A stretch of DNA of 64,000 nucleotides from Nocardia brasiliensis ATCC 700358 (GCF_000250675.2 NC_018681.1:6696001-6760000); one strand, 5' to 3'; counted from the stretch's first letter, positions 46,378-56,221 are shown. The notes: generated from the letters alone by a model not told the origin. Numbers and translations: made by a program.

Positions 46378-47638
46378 GAGGGTCCTCCGGATCCAGGCCG
46401 AGCAGTCCGAAACTCGCTCGGCGGGTGGCAAGCACGGCCGTGTCGACGGCGCGTTGGGCGCGGTCGAGGCGCGCGTCCCCAGTCTCCCCCGTGCCGCCGG
46501 GGCCATCCCACGGGTGGTAGTCGATGTCGCCGCCGTCACCCATGGTGCGCGGCGGATCCGCCTGGGGCGCCGCGGCTCGGACCAGATCGATCCAGTCCTG
46601 CGGAATCGCGGTGTCCGGCGCTATGGTCCGGTCCAGCGCGGTGGCCAGCAGATGTGTCCACGCGCGCGGCACCACCCGGACCAGTCCGTAGCCGCCACCC
46701 CCGACCGCGAGCCAGCGCCCCTCGGCATAGTGGTCGGCCAGGTCACGCATCGCACGGAAGGCGGCGCGCTGACCGTCCACCGTGAGCTCGAGATCGGCCA
46801 GCGGATCCTCGCGATGGGTGTCCACACCACACTGGCTCACCACGATCTGCGGCCGGAACGCCGCCACCGCGCCGGGCACCACCGCGTGGAAACCGCGCAG
46901 CCACTGGGCATCTCGGGTGCCCGGCAGCAACGGGAGATTGATCGAGGAGCCTTCCCCGGCACCGGCCCCGGTCTCCTCCGGCCACCCGGTGTTCGGCCAC
47001 AGCGTCGCCGGATGCTGGTGCACCGAGATGGTGAGCACCCTGGGGTCGCCGTAGAACGCGCGCTGCACGCCGTCGCCGTGGTGCACGTCGACGTCGAGAT
47101 AGGCGATGCGATCGAAGCCGTGGTCGAGCAGCCAGGAGATGGCCACGGCCGCATCGTTGTAAACGCAGAACCCCGCCGCCGAGTCGGCCATCGCGTGATG
47201 CATGCCACCGCCGATGCTCACCGCCCGGTTGCTGCGCCCCTCCGCGATCGCCCGTGCCGCGGCCAGGGTGCCACCCACGATCACCGACGCCGCCTGATGC
47301 ATGCCGGGGAACACCGGATTGTCCGGCGACCCCAGGCCGTACGGCGGCGCGAGCGGGGCGCCTTCGGGTGCCACAGCGTGCTCCACCGCGTCGATATAGG
47401 CCGGGGTGTGGATGCGCAGCAGGTCGGCGCGCTCGGCCGCGGCCGGCGCCAATAGTTCGACACCGTCGAGTAATCCGAGACTTTCGGCGAGCGCCATGGT
47501 GAACTTCAGACGCGCCGGTTTCATCGGATGCTCCGGAGTCCAGGTGTAGTCGAGGAACCGGTCGGTCCAGACGACGGTTCCGGTGCTGCGCTCTGCGCCG
47601 GGTGGCGCCGGGTGTTCGCTGCGCGGTGCAGTGGCCAT
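46370..47638 (-). CDS. acuC: AcuC-type deacetylase (histone-deacetylase family)
   Basis: 422 residues. Zinc and catalytic motifs: SIGGGMHHAMADSAAGFCVY (His-His), IAYLDVDVHHGDGVQRAFYG (Asp-x-His) and a late Asp in QCGVDTHREDPLADLEL, followed by VGGGGYG. This is AcuC, which in Bacillus deacetylates acetyl-CoA synthetase. The next gene on the same strand encodes a lysine acyltransferase and overlaps it, so the pair probably controls reversible acylation. ATG 47638 is chosen; the long frame to 49429 is antisense to ideR and galE. Confidence 0.9.
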   Translation of the reverse strand: MATAPRSEHPAPPGAERSTGTVVWTDRFLDYTWTPEHPMKPARLKFTMALAESLGLLDGVELLAPAAAERADLLRIHTPAYIDAVEHAVAPEGAPLAPPYGLGSPDNPVFPGMHQAASVIVGGTLAAARAIAEGRSNRAVSIGGGMHHAMADSAAGFCVYNDAAVAISWLLDHGFDRIAYLDVDVHHGDGVQRAFYGDPRVLTISVHQHPATLWPNTGWPEETGAGAGEGSSINLPLLPGTRDAQWLRGFHAVVPGAVAAFRPQIVVSQCGVDTHREDPLADLELTVDGQRAAFRAMRDLADHYAEGRWLAVGGGGYGLVRVVPRAWTHLLATALDRTIAPDTAIPQDWIDLVRAAAPQADPPRTMGDGGDIDYHPWDGPGGTGETGDARLDRAQRAVDTAVLATRRASFGLLGLDPEDPRD

Positions 47639-47836
47639 GGTCGCCACGCTACGCGGGAAGGTACCGACCCCGTTGAACGTTGCTATGCAGTAGAAATACA
47701 AGCAAGTGCGATAACGGCGGCTCGCCGTGCGCCGACCGGAATTCCGCAGTGCCGCGTCCGATGCGGCGCGACACCATCCGGCGCACGGTCGTGTCGCTGT
47801 GCGTAGGTAGAATTCGTGCCGACGAAGGGGTAACAG

Positions 47837-48523
47837 GTGAAGGATCTTGTCGACACCACGGAGATGTATCTCCGTACCATCTACGACCTCGAGGAGGAGG
47901 GCGTGGTGCCCCTGCGCGCCCGGATCGCCGAGCGCCTCAAGCAGAGTGGACCGACGGTGAGCCAGACCGTCGCGCGGATGGAGCGCGACGGCCTGCTGCT
48001 TGTCGCCGGAGACCGCCACCTGGAGCCCACCGAGAAGGGCCGCAGCATGGCGATCGCCGTGATGCGCAAGCACCGCCTCGCCGAGCGCCTGCTCGTCGAC
48101 ATCATCGGCCTGGACTGGCAGAACGTGCACGCCGAGGCCTGCCGCTGGGAACACGTGATGAGCGAGGACGTCGAGCGCCGCCTGGTCGAGGTGCTCAACC
48201 ACCCCACCACTTCCCCCTACGGCAACCCGATTCCCGGCCTGGACGAGCTCGGCATCGTGCCGCCGACCTCCGCCGAGGAGACCCTGGTCCGGCTGACCGA
48301 CCTGCCGCACGGCCAGGTGCACGCCGTCGTCGTGCGCCGGCTCGCCGAGCACATCCAGACCGATCCCGAGGTCATCGGCCAGCTGCGCGAGGCGGGCGTG
48401 GTGCCCGATGCCCGCGTCACGGTGGAGAACAAGCCGGGCACCGTCGTCATCACGGTGCCGGGTCACGCGGGTTTCGAACTGTCCGACGAGATGGCGCACG
48501 CCGTCCAGGTGAAGCTGGTCTGA
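47837..48523 (+). CDS. ideR: Iron-dependent repressor
   Basis: 228 residues, DtxR family. Domain 1: winged HTH (MYLRTIYDLEEEGVVPLRAR and LKQSGPTVSQTVARMERDGL); domain 2: metal and dimer sites (HRLAERLLVDIIGLDWQNVH and EACRWEHVMSEDVERRL, with Cys-x-x-x-x-Met ligand type); domain 3: SH3-like tail from about 145. With Fe2+ it represses siderophore and uptake genes. Start GTG 47837, after AAGGGG. It is followed three bases later by galE, as dtxR and galE in Corynebacterium. Confidence 0.95.
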   Translation: MKDLVDTTEMYLRTIYDLEEEGVVPLRARIAERLKQSGPTVSQTVARMERDGLLLVAGDRHLEPTEKGRSMAIAVMRKHRLAERLLVDIIGLDWQNVHAEACRWEHVMSEDVERRLVEVLNHPTTSPYGNPIPGLDELGIVPPTSAEETLVRLTDLPHGQVHAVVVRRLAEHIQTDPEVIGQLREAGVVPDARVTVENKPGTVVITVPGHAGFELSDEMAHAVQVKLV

Positions 48524-48526
48524 TCC

Positions 48527-49507
48527 GTGAAACTTCTGGTCACTGGTGGTGCCGGGTATGTCGGCGGCGTGTGCGCGCAAGTGCTGCTCGAGGCGGGGCA
48601 CGAGGTCGTCGTCGTCGATGACCTGTCCACCGGCAACGCCGACGGTGTCCCCACCGCGGCCCGCTTCGTCGAGGGTGATGTGGCGCAGGCCGCGCCCGCG
48701 CTGCTCGCCGCCGAAACCTTCGACGGTGTGCTGCATTTCGCCGCGCAGTCGCTGGTCGGCGAGTCGGTGCAGCAACCGGAGAAGTACTGGCACGGCAATG
48801 TGGTGAAGACCTTCGAGTTGCTCGAGGCGATGCGCCACACGGGCACACCACGATTGGTGTTCTCCTCCACCGCCGCGGTGTACGGCGAACCGGAGCAGGT
48901 GCCGATCACCGAGGACGCCCCGACCCGGCCGACCAACCCGTACGGCGCGTCGAAGCTCGCCATAGATCACGCCATCACCTCCTATGCGATCGCGCACGGG
49001 CTGGCGGCGACCAGCCTGCGCTATTTCAATGTCGCCGGCGCCTACGGTGGCCTCGGCGAGAACCGGGTGGTGGAAACACATCTCATTCCGCTGGTGTTGC
49101 AGGTCGCGCTCGGGCACCGCAAGGCCATCTCGGTATTCGGCACCGACTGGCCGACGCCCGACGGCACCGCCGTGCGCGATTACATCCACATCCGTGACCT
49201 CGCCCAGGCCCATCTGCTGGCGTTGACCAGCTCCGAGGCGGGCACGCACCGCGTATACAACCTCGGTAGCGGCACCGGTTTCTCGGTCCGCGAGGTGATT
49301 TCGGCCTGCGAACGCGTCACCGGCCTGCCGATCGCCGCCCAGGACGCGCCGCGCCGCCCCGGCGACCCGGCCACCCTCATCGCCTCCAGTGCCCGCGCCG
49401 TCGCCGAACTCGGCTGGCAGCCCGAGCACAACGATCTGGACGAAATCGTTTCCGACGCTTGGACATTCCTCCAGTCACTCGGCTCCCGCGCGCACAGCGC
49501 CGAGTAG
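48527..49507 (+). CDS. galE: UDP-glucose 4-epimerase
   Basis: 326 residues. Extended SDR: VTGGAGYVGGVCAQVLLEAG (NAD+), VVDDLSTGN, LVFSSTAAVYGEP (Ser), NPYGASKLAIDH (Tyr-x3-Lys) and YFNVAGAYGG. It interconverts UDP-glucose and UDP-galactose, supplying galactan for the mycolyl-arabinogalactan wall. GTG 48527 starts three bases after ideR stop, so the two are cotranscribed. Confidence 0.93.
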   Translation: MKLLVTGGAGYVGGVCAQVLLEAGHEVVVVDDLSTGNADGVPTAARFVEGDVAQAAPALLAAETFDGVLHFAAQSLVGESVQQPEKYWHGNVVKTFELLEAMRHTGTPRLVFSSTAAVYGEPEQVPITEDAPTRPTNPYGASKLAIDHAITSYAIAHGLAATSLRYFNVAGAYGGLGENRVVETHLIPLVLQVALGHRKAISVFGTDWPTPDGTAVRDYIHIRDLAQAHLLALTSSEAGTHRVYNLGSGTGFSVREVISACERVTGLPIAAQDAPRRPGDPATLIASSARAVAELGWQPEHNDLDEIVSDAWTFLQSLGSRAHSAE

Positions 49508-49582
49508 CCCGCGGGACCGAGCCCCCGCCGGCACGACTGGCCCGAGTGCCGGATCACGGCACCGGTCACGATCGCCCCACAC

Positions 49583-49609
49583 GCCGTGCTGCCCCGGCGG
49601 CAGCACGGC
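49583..49609. terminator. Hairpin between galE and the DUF4192 gene
   Basis: GCCGTGCTGCC, five bases CCGGC and GGCAGCACGGC form a perfect 11-bp stem midway in the convergent gap 49508-49693, with no T-run. The rest of that gap is featureless. Confidence 0.7.
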
Positions 49610-49693
49610 GCACTCCCCGACCGCCCCGGCACCGGATCCGCCGGCATCCCGCACCTCGACCCCGGACCGCGAATCATGAACCGCGGCAGGGCT

Positions 49694-51655
49694 TCACATC
49701 GGGGGTTCGCCGAGGTCTATGCCGAGGTCCGCGGCGGCGTGGTAGCCGCTGCGCGCCAGGCGGCGCATCTGTTCCGGACGCATACCGAGCGACAGCGACG
49801 TCTCCAGCAGCAACGCCATGGGGTGGTCGGGATCCGCGGTCAGTGCCGCCTCCAGCGCGATCCCAGCCAGTGGACCGTCGCCCCTGGCGTAGGCGCTGTA
49901 ACCGAGCAGGGCGGCGGCCTCCGCGCGGTCTCGTCCCCGCAACGCCCTGGTCAGGACGGCCCACAGTGCTTCGGCAGCGGCGGCGTGGTCGCCGACCGCG
50001 AGCGCGAACATAGCGTCCCGCACGGACCGATCACGCAGTGCGGCAGCGAGTTCGGCCAGTTCCCGGGCCATCGGCTCGTTGTCGGATTCGAGGTTGGCGA
50101 CCTGCCACAGCACGTATTCCAGGGCTTGCCTGCTGTAGGCGTCCGGCTCGCCGCGGCGCACCGCCCGGGCGTACCGATCGCGGGCGATGGCGAGCGCGGT
50201 GTCCAGCAGCGCGGCGACCTCCTCCTGGAGGGCAACGTCCTCGGTCACCAGCGCGACCAGCTCCGCACGGGAGCCGAGAACCGGCCGCCCGTCGAGCACC
50301 TGCGACAGCGCCACCGCGGAGGTGGCCGGATCCGCCAGCAGCCCACTGCGTTGCATGCCGAACAGGCTCCACCACCGCTCACCCGGCCGGATCGCCCGCA
50401 CGGCCCAGGCGCCAGCGAGCGCGATGTCCTGAGCGGCGAGGCGCCGGGCGAGTGCAGCGACCAGCATGTCGAATCGCCCTATGCCGCAACGCTCGACGAT
50501 GTCGGAGCCGCATTGATCCGGTTCGACGGATCGATCGTCGACCACCACCGCGAGCACCTCGGCGACATCGTCGTGCGCGGACACCTGCGCTACGCATCGC
50601 GCCACCTGTTCGGCGCGCAGCCGCCCGCGCCCACCCTCCTGGTCCAGGTCGAACCGCATGACCGCGTCGATGATCGCGCCGTCGTCGCGATCCGGCACCG
50701 CCCGCAGCACGAGCACGACGAGCGAGCGCTCCGGCGCGAACCCGATCATGGCGGGCACCCCCGCGATCAGATCCCCCGGCTCGTCCACGTGCACGACACA
50801 CTCCGGCGTCTCGACACCGAAAGGTGGTGCGGGCTCGGCACAGACCAGGGCGAGATCGGCCTCGATATCCGCCGCCCAGTCCGCTCCCTCCGAGTCCGCG
50901 GCCCGGTCGCACCCCACCACGGCCTCGCGGCCCACCACGGCCTCGCGCCCCGCCAAGTCCTCGCCCACCGCCGGCACTCGCGCCGGCGGCACACTTTCGT
51001 GCTGCTCGACGTCGGCCAGGCCGTCGCCCACCTCGGCCGCTACCGTGCCGATCCCGGCAGCATGCACATCGGACTCGGCACCGCTACTTCGAGACCAACT
51101 GGCCGCCAACCGGTTTCGCTCAACGGCCGCGTCGGCGCACTGATCCCCGCCCAGGACCGCCTCATCCACGTGGGACCGCCGTTCCTCACCACCTGCCGCG
51201 CGCACGCCTGCCTCCACGGCGCACTGATCACCACCCGGCACCAACTCGTCCGCACGGGACCGAGGGTTCCCGTCACCTGACATGCTCACGTCTGCCTCGA
51301 CAGCGCACTGATCCGCGCCCAGCACCAACTCGTCCGAGCGGGACCGAGAGTCCTCACCACCCGCCACAGACGCGCTTTCGTCCCGCGCGCCCGCCACCGC
51401 GCAATCGTCCGGCTGCACACACGTCCCAGCTCGCGCACAGTCGTCCGGGCGCACGCATTCGGCCGAGCGCACGGCGGCGTCCGGCACCGGCCGCCGCTGC
51501 AGGAAACTGCACGAGCGCAGCGCGACAGCGAGACTCACCGGCGCACGAGAGGTACTGCTGCGCAACGTGGGACGGGAGCAAGGCCCACCGGGGACGCCGC
51601 CGGACGACGAATCGGACGCCAGGACGGTGAGGTACGGGTTCACGGGAGTGGTCAT
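49694..51655 (-). CDS. DUF4192 protein with repeat-rich N-terminal extension
   Basis: 653 residues. DUF4192 runs from about residue 268 (VHVDEPGDLIAGVPAMIGFA, then PERSLVVLVLRAV) to the end, with C-terminal helical repeats typical of the family. Residues about 15-265 are a low-complexity, Cys- and Asp-rich insert with three 28-residue repeats (DELVLGADQCAVEA and so on) corresponding to 84-bp DNA repeats. Family members normally have the domain almost at the N-terminus. ATG 51655 (MTTPVNPYLTV) is chosen because it resembles the normal start, implying an insertion between start and domain; a start inside the extension cannot be excluded. Confidence 0.75.
   Translation of the reverse strand: MTTPVNPYLTVLASDSSSGGVPGGPCSRPTLRSSTSRAPVSLAVALRSCSFLQRRPVPDAAVRSAECVRPDDCARAGTCVQPDDCAVAGARDESASVAGGEDSRSRSDELVLGADQCAVEADVSMSGDGNPRSRADELVPGGDQCAVEAGVRAAGGEERRSHVDEAVLGGDQCADAAVERNRLAASWSRSSGAESDVHAAGIGTVAAEVGDGLADVEQHESVPPARVPAVGEDLAGREAVVGREAVVGCDRAADSEGADWAADIEADLALVCAEPAPPFGVETPECVVHVDEPGDLIAGVPAMIGFAPERSLVVLVLRAVPDRDDGAIIDAVMRFDLDQEGGRGRLRAEQVARCVAQVSAHDDVAEVLAVVVDDRSVEPDQCGSDIVERCGIGRFDMLVAALARRLAAQDIALAGAWAVRAIRPGERWWSLFGMQRSGLLADPATSAVALSQVLDGRPVLGSRAELVALVTEDVALQEEVAALLDTALAIARDRYARAVRRGEPDAYSRQALEYVLWQVANLESDNEPMARELAELAAALRDRSVRDAMFALAVGDHAAAAEALWAVLTRALRGRDRAEAAALLGYSAYARGDGPLAGIALEAALTADPDHPMALLLETSLSLGMRPEQMRRLARSGYHAAADLGIDLGEPPM
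51130..51390. repeat. 84-bp tandem repeat inside the DUF4192 gene
   Basis: The segment GCGCACTGATC recurs at about 51135, 51219 and 51303, exactly 84 bases apart, each followed by a CACC-ACTCGTCC-GGGACCG-type block. The repeats keep the DUF4192 reading frame (28 codons). Confidence 0.75.
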
Positions 51656-51793
51656 GGCAGCGAGCCTGCCCGCGAGCCCCACCGAATGACCCACGCCGAC
51701 CAGGCGATTCACCGCGCCTGTGGATTCCGCCGAATTGTGGACAACCGCACGCACCGCTGCCGCGCGGGCGGTCCCGCTTGTCACCGGACCGTG

Positions 51794-52501
51794 CTACGAC
51801 CCCTGTTCGACCCGGTGGGCGGTCGTCACGAACAGCTCGTTCACCGCCGCCGTATCCGGCTCGGACGCGGAAAAGGACAGATACGTCACGGTGATTCGCA
51901 CATCACCGATCTGCCCGGTCACCGCCCGCATCGTCTGCGTCAAACCGGCACCCGCGACGTCCGGCAGGACCGTCCGCCGCAATCCCAGCGCATCCTCGGC
52001 CTCGGACGCCGGCGCCGCGACGAGTTCGGTCGTCACCGTCGTCCCGGCCCCGCTCTGGTTCACCCGCATCGACCGGCACTGCATCAGTTGACTGCGCAAC
52101 GCCGCCAGCGGCTGGCGCGTGCGTGCCAGCTCGACCGTGACGGTGGCCCGGGTGGCGTCGTCGGTGCCGACCGCGACGGCCCGCTGGTCGGCGCCGAATT
52201 TCGGTTCCGGCGGTGCGCATTCCGGTGGCTGCACCGCGGCGCCGCGCCCGACGCCGGTGAGGTCCCCCGCGGCCTGCGCTGCGGCTTCCGGCGGCAGCAC
52301 CACGGCCGGGTAGCGCTGCGGGAACTGCGCCGGTTCGGGCAGCAGCGCGGCCAGCGGGCCGCTGATCTGGCGGGTCACCGACGTCTGCTCGGCCGATACC
52401 GGATGTCCGGTCACGCTCGACCCGCAGCCGGCGAGTAGCACCGCACACGCCGCGGGCATGGCGAAGCGCACCCGCTTGCGCGTCGAATCCGCCACAGTCA
52501 C
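51794..52501 (-). CDS. Putative lipoprotein (DUF5642-like)
   Basis: 235 residues. VTVADSTRKRVRFAMPAACA followed by VLLAGC is a signal peptide with lipobox. The mature part has Cys in PPECAPPEPKF and LMQCRSMRV, and ends with a beta-rich VRITVTYLSFSASEPDTAA. This layout resembles secreted sensor-type lipoproteins (DUF5642 or similar) of mycobacteria and nocardiae. GTG 52501 is chosen to start the signal peptide. Function is unknown. Confidence 0.7.
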   Translation of the reverse strand: MTVADSTRKRVRFAMPAACAVLLAGCGSSVTGHPVSAEQTSVTRQISGPLAALLPEPAQFPQRYPAVVLPPEAAAQAAGDLTGVGRGAAVQPPECAPPEPKFGADQRAVAVGTDDATRATVTVELARTRQPLAALRSQLMQCRSMRVNQSGAGTTVTTELVAAPASEAEDALGLRRTVLPDVAGAGLTQTMRAVTGQIGDVRITVTYLSFSASEPDTAAVNELFVTTAHRVEQGS

Positions 52502-52739
52502 CCGATCCACTGTGCCAAACTCCCGGTGCCCACCCGGTGTGCCACGCCGCGCGCCGGGAATGCGCGGCACACCGGAGCTGTTGGCTCGTCGTATGGGTCG
52601 GTGTCCGACCGTGCACGGTGGCGGTCACCGGCATGGGGGACAATGGACATGGTCCCGTCCCGGTCGGCCGCTCTCGAACGACCTCCGTGTCGAGCGCCGA
52701 GTGTCACCGGTGCAGGAACCGCGCAGGAAGGAGTACGCG

Positions 52740-53687
52740 ATGGAGCACGAGTCGCGAATGTACGAACTGGAGTTCCCCGCTCCGCAGCTGTCGTCCGACG
52801 ATGGCGCCGGTCCCGTCCTGGTGCACGGGCTGGAAGGCTTCACCGATGCCGGGCACGCGGTGCGGCTGGCCACCACGCACCTGCGCGAGAGTCTCGAAAG
52901 CGAACTGGTTGCCTCGTTCGATGTGGACGAGCTGCTGGACTACCGCTCCCGCCGCCCGCTCATGACCTTCAAGACCGACCACTTCTCCGAGTACGCCGAG
53001 CCGGAGCTGAACCTCTGGGCCCTGCGCGATACGGCCGGCACACCGTTCCTACTGCTGGCGGGCATCGAACCGGATCTGCGCTGGGAGAAGTTCACCACCG
53101 CGGTGCGCCTGCTCGCCGAACAGCTCGGCGTGCGCCGCAGCATCGGCCTCAGCGCCATCCCGATGGCGATCCCGCACACCCGTCCGCTCGGCGTGACCGC
53201 GCACTCCTCGGACCGCGATCTGATCCCCGAGCATCAGCGCTGGCCGGGCGAGTTGCAGGTGCCGGGCAGCGCATCCTCGCTGCTGGAGTACCGGATGGCC
53301 CAGCACGGTCACGAGTCGGTGGGCTTCTCGGTGCACGTGCCGCACTATCTGGCCCAGACCGCGTACCCGGAAGCGGCCCAGACGCTGCTGGAGAACGTCG
53401 CCGACAACGCGGGTCTCGACATCCCGCTCGCCGCGCTCGGCGAGGCCGCCGCGCGCGTGCGCGAACAGGTCAACGAGCACATCGCGGGCAACTCCGAGGT
53501 GGAGACCGTGGTGCACGCGCTGGAACGCCAGTACGACAGCTTCGTCAGCGCGCAGGAGCGGCAGTCGAGCCTGCTCGTCGGCGACGGCGAGCTGCCCAGC
53601 GGTGACGAGTTGGGCGCCGAGTTCGAACGGTTCCTCGCCGAACAGGGCGGCTACGAGGGCGGCCCCGAAACAGACGAGCAGCGGTAA
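52740..53687 (+). CDS. PAC2-family protein
   Basis: 315 residues. The PAC2 (proteasome assembly chaperone 2-like) fold appears in VLVHGLEGFTDAGHAVRLAT, DVDELLDYRSRRPLMTF, FLLLAGIEPDLRWEKFTTAV, GLSAIPMAIPHTRPLGVTAH and HESVGFSVHVPHYLAQ, followed by helices. It matches Rv2714 in the mycobacterial order after ideR. GGAAGGAG precedes ATG 52740. Role in actinobacteria is unsettled. Confidence 0.88.
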   Translation: MEHESRMYELEFPAPQLSSDDGAGPVLVHGLEGFTDAGHAVRLATTHLRESLESELVASFDVDELLDYRSRRPLMTFKTDHFSEYAEPELNLWALRDTAGTPFLLLAGIEPDLRWEKFTTAVRLLAEQLGVRRSIGLSAIPMAIPHTRPLGVTAHSSDRDLIPEHQRWPGELQVPGSASSLLEYRMAQHGHESVGFSVHVPHYLAQTAYPEAAQTLLENVADNAGLDIPLAALGEAAARVREQVNEHIAGNSEVETVVHALERQYDSFVSAQERQSSLLVGDGELPSGDELGAEFERFLAEQGGYEGGPETDEQR

Positions 53688-53713
53688 CAAGGTTCCGCAC
53701 ACCGGCACGTAGG

Positions 53714-56221
53714 GTGTGCGGAGTGGATTTGACCGAGCTGCTGGAGATACCGGGAACCGACGCCGACGCGTTGTACGAGTCCTTCGGGGCTTGGGCCGCC
53801 GAGCAGGGCACCCCGCTGTATCCGGCGCAGGACGAGGCGCTGCTCGAATTGGCGTCGGGTTCCAACGTCATTCTCGCGACGCCGACCGGTTCCGGTAAGT
53901 CGCTGGTCGCCGTCGGTGCTCACCTCATCGCGCTCACGCAGGGCAAACGCACGTATTACACCGCCCCGATCAAGGCGCTGGTCAGCGAGAAGTTCTTCGC
54001 GCTCTGCGACGTGTTCGGCGCCGAGCGGGTCGGCATGGTCACCGGTGACGCCGCGGTCAACGCCGACGCCCCCATCATCTGCGCCACCGCCGAGATCCTC
54101 GCGAACCTCGCCTTGCGCGAGGGCGCGGCCGCCGATGTCGGCCAGGTCGTGATGGACGAGTTCCACTTCTACGCCGACCCGGATCGCGGCTGGGCCTGGC
54201 AGGTCCCGCTGCTCGAACTGCCCCGCGCGCAGTTCCTGCTGATGTCGGCGACCCTGGGCGAGGTCGATTTCTTCGCGAAAGACCTCGAGCGCCGCACGGG
54301 CCGGTCGACGGCGGTCGTCGCGGGCACGGAACGTCCGGTACCCCTGACCTTCTCGTACGCGCGCACGCCCATCACCGAGACCCTGGAAGAGCTCGTCACC
54401 ACCCACCAGGCGCCGGTGTACGTGGTGCACTTCACCCAGGCCGCCGCGCTCGAACGGGCACAGGCACTCACCAGTGTGAACTTCGCCACCCGGGCCGAAA
54501 AAGACGCCATCGCCACGGCGTTGGGCGAGTTCCGGTTCGCGTCCGGTTTCGGCAAGACGCTTTCGCGGTTGATCCGGCACGGCATCGGCGTGCATCACGC
54601 GGGCATGCTGCCGAAGTACCGCAGGCTGGTCGAACGACTCGCGCAGGAGGGACTGCTGAAGGTCGTCTGCGGTACCGATACCTTGGGCGTCGGCATCAAT
54701 GTGCCGATCCGCACGGTGCTGCTGACGGGGCTCACCAAGTACGACGGTGTGCGCACGCGCAGGCTGAAAGCCCGTGAGTTCCATCAGATCGCGGGCCGCG
54801 CCGGGCGCGCGGGCTACGACACCATGGGCACCGTCGTGGTCCAGGCACCCGAGCACGAGGTGGAGAACACCCGGCTGCTCGCCAAGGCGGGCGACGATCC
54901 CAAGAAACAGCGAAAAGTGGTGCGCCGCAAGCCGCCCGAGGGTTTCGTCTCGTGGAGCGAGGAGACCTTCGACCGGCTGATCGCGGCCCAGCCCGAGCCG
55001 ATGGTCTCGCGCTTCACCGTGACGAACTCGTTGCTGCTCAACGTGATCGCGCGCCCGGGCAACTGTTTCGACGCCATGCGGCACCTGCTCGAGGACAACC
55101 ACGAACCGCGTCCCGCGCAGCGCAAACACATCCTGCGCGCCATCCGGCTCTACCGCGCGCTGCGCGACGCCGGGGTGGTGCAGCAGCTCGACGAGCCGGA
55201 CGCGCAGGGCCGGCGCGCCCGGCTCACCGTCGACCTGCAACGCGACTTCGCGCTGGACCAGCCGCTGTCACCGTTCGCCCTGGCCGCCTTCGACCTGCTG
55301 GACAAAGACGCGCCCGGCTATACCCTCGATGTGGTGTCCCTCATCGAATCCACGCTCGAGGATCCGCGCCAGCTGCTGATGGCTCAGCAGCACAAGGCGC
55401 GCGGTGTGGCGATCAACGAGATGAAGGCCGACGGCATCGAGTACGACGAGCGGATGGAACTGCTCGAAGAGGTCACCTGGCCCAAGCCGCTGGCCGAGCT
55501 GATCGAGCCCGCCTTCGAAACCTATCGCGCCGGGCATCCCTGGGTGTCGGAGTTCGCTCCGTCGCCCAAATCGGTGGTGCGGGACATGATCGAACGATCG
55601 ATGACCTTCGCCGAGTTGATCTCGTTCTACGAGCTGGCGCGCTCGGAGGGTGTGGTGCTGCGCTATCTCGCCGACGCCTACCGCGCGCTGCGCCGCACCG
55701 TGCCGGATGCCGCGCGGACCGAGGAACTCGAGGACATCACCGAGTGGCTGGGCGAACTCGTCCGGCAGGTCGATTCGAGCCTGCTCGACGAATGGGAGCA
55801 GCTCACCAACCCCGGCGCCGAGACCGATGCCGAGCAGCTCGCCTTCGGCGCGGAGACGGTCCGGCCGATCTCGGCGAACGAGCGCGCCTTCCGCGTGATG
55901 ATCCGCAACGCCATGTTCCGCCGTGTCGAACTGGCGGCGTTGCGCCGCTGGGATCTGCTCGACGAGCTCGGCACCGGCCCGGACTGGGCCGCCGAATTGG
56001 CACCGTATTTCGCCGAATACGAGCGCATCGGCACCGGCCCGGATGCGCGCGGACCGCAACTGTTCCAGATCGAACGAAGACCCGGATTCTGGCAGGTGCG
56101 TCAGGTTCTCGACGACCCGGCGGGCGACCACGGCTGGTCGATCGTCGCGTTGGTGGACCTGGCCGAGTCCGATGCCGCCGGTGAGATCGTCTTCGATGAA
56201 CTCACGGTGTCCGCGGGCTGA
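53714..56221 (+). CDS. DEAD/DEAH-box helicase with DUF3516 domain
   Basis: 835 residues. Ski2-like helicase core: ILATPTGSGKSLVAVGAHLI (Walker A), VVMDEFHFYADPDRG (II), LLMSATLGEVDFF (III), VCGTDTLGVGINVPIRTVLL (V) and HQIAGRAGRAGYDTMGTVVV (VI). From about 470 to the end is DUF3516. It may act on RNA or DNA; the role is unknown. Start GTG 53714, or GTG 53723 (VDLTELLEI). It follows the PAC2 gene by 26 bases on the same strand, likely one operon. Confidence 0.88.
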   Translation: MCGVDLTELLEIPGTDADALYESFGAWAAEQGTPLYPAQDEALLELASGSNVILATPTGSGKSLVAVGAHLIALTQGKRTYYTAPIKALVSEKFFALCDVFGAERVGMVTGDAAVNADAPIICATAEILANLALREGAAADVGQVVMDEFHFYADPDRGWAWQVPLLELPRAQFLLMSATLGEVDFFAKDLERRTGRSTAVVAGTERPVPLTFSYARTPITETLEELVTTHQAPVYVVHFTQAAALERAQALTSVNFATRAEKDAIATALGEFRFASGFGKTLSRLIRHGIGVHHAGMLPKYRRLVERLAQEGLLKVVCGTDTLGVGINVPIRTVLLTGLTKYDGVRTRRLKAREFHQIAGRAGRAGYDTMGTVVVQAPEHEVENTRLLAKAGDDPKKQRKVVRRKPPEGFVSWSEETFDRLIAAQPEPMVSRFTVTNSLLLNVIARPGNCFDAMRHLLEDNHEPRPAQRKHILRAIRLYRALRDAGVVQQLDEPDAQGRRARLTVDLQRDFALDQPLSPFALAAFDLLDKDAPGYTLDVVSLIESTLEDPRQLLMAQQHKARGVAINEMKADGIEYDERMELLEEVTWPKPLAELIEPAFETYRAGHPWVSEFAPSPKSVVRDMIERSMTFAELISFYELARSEGVVLRYLADAYRALRRTVPDAARTEELEDITEWLGELVRQVDSSLLDEWEQLTNPGAETDAEQLAFGAETVRPISANERAFRVMIRNAMFRRVELAALRRWDLLDELGTGPDWAAELAPYFAEYERIGTGPDARGPQLFQIERRPGFWQVRQVLDDPAGDHGWSIVALVDLAESDAAGEIVFDELTVSAG

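Noticed and set aside
46370..49429. 1019-codon minus-strand frame
   Set aside because: The AcuC domain starts at about 47638; the upstream part is antisense to ideR and galE, both certain.
49586..51280. 564-codon plus-strand frame opposite DUF4192
   Set aside because: Composition is that of a GC-rich antisense frame, and the minus strand has a recognisable DUF4192 domain.
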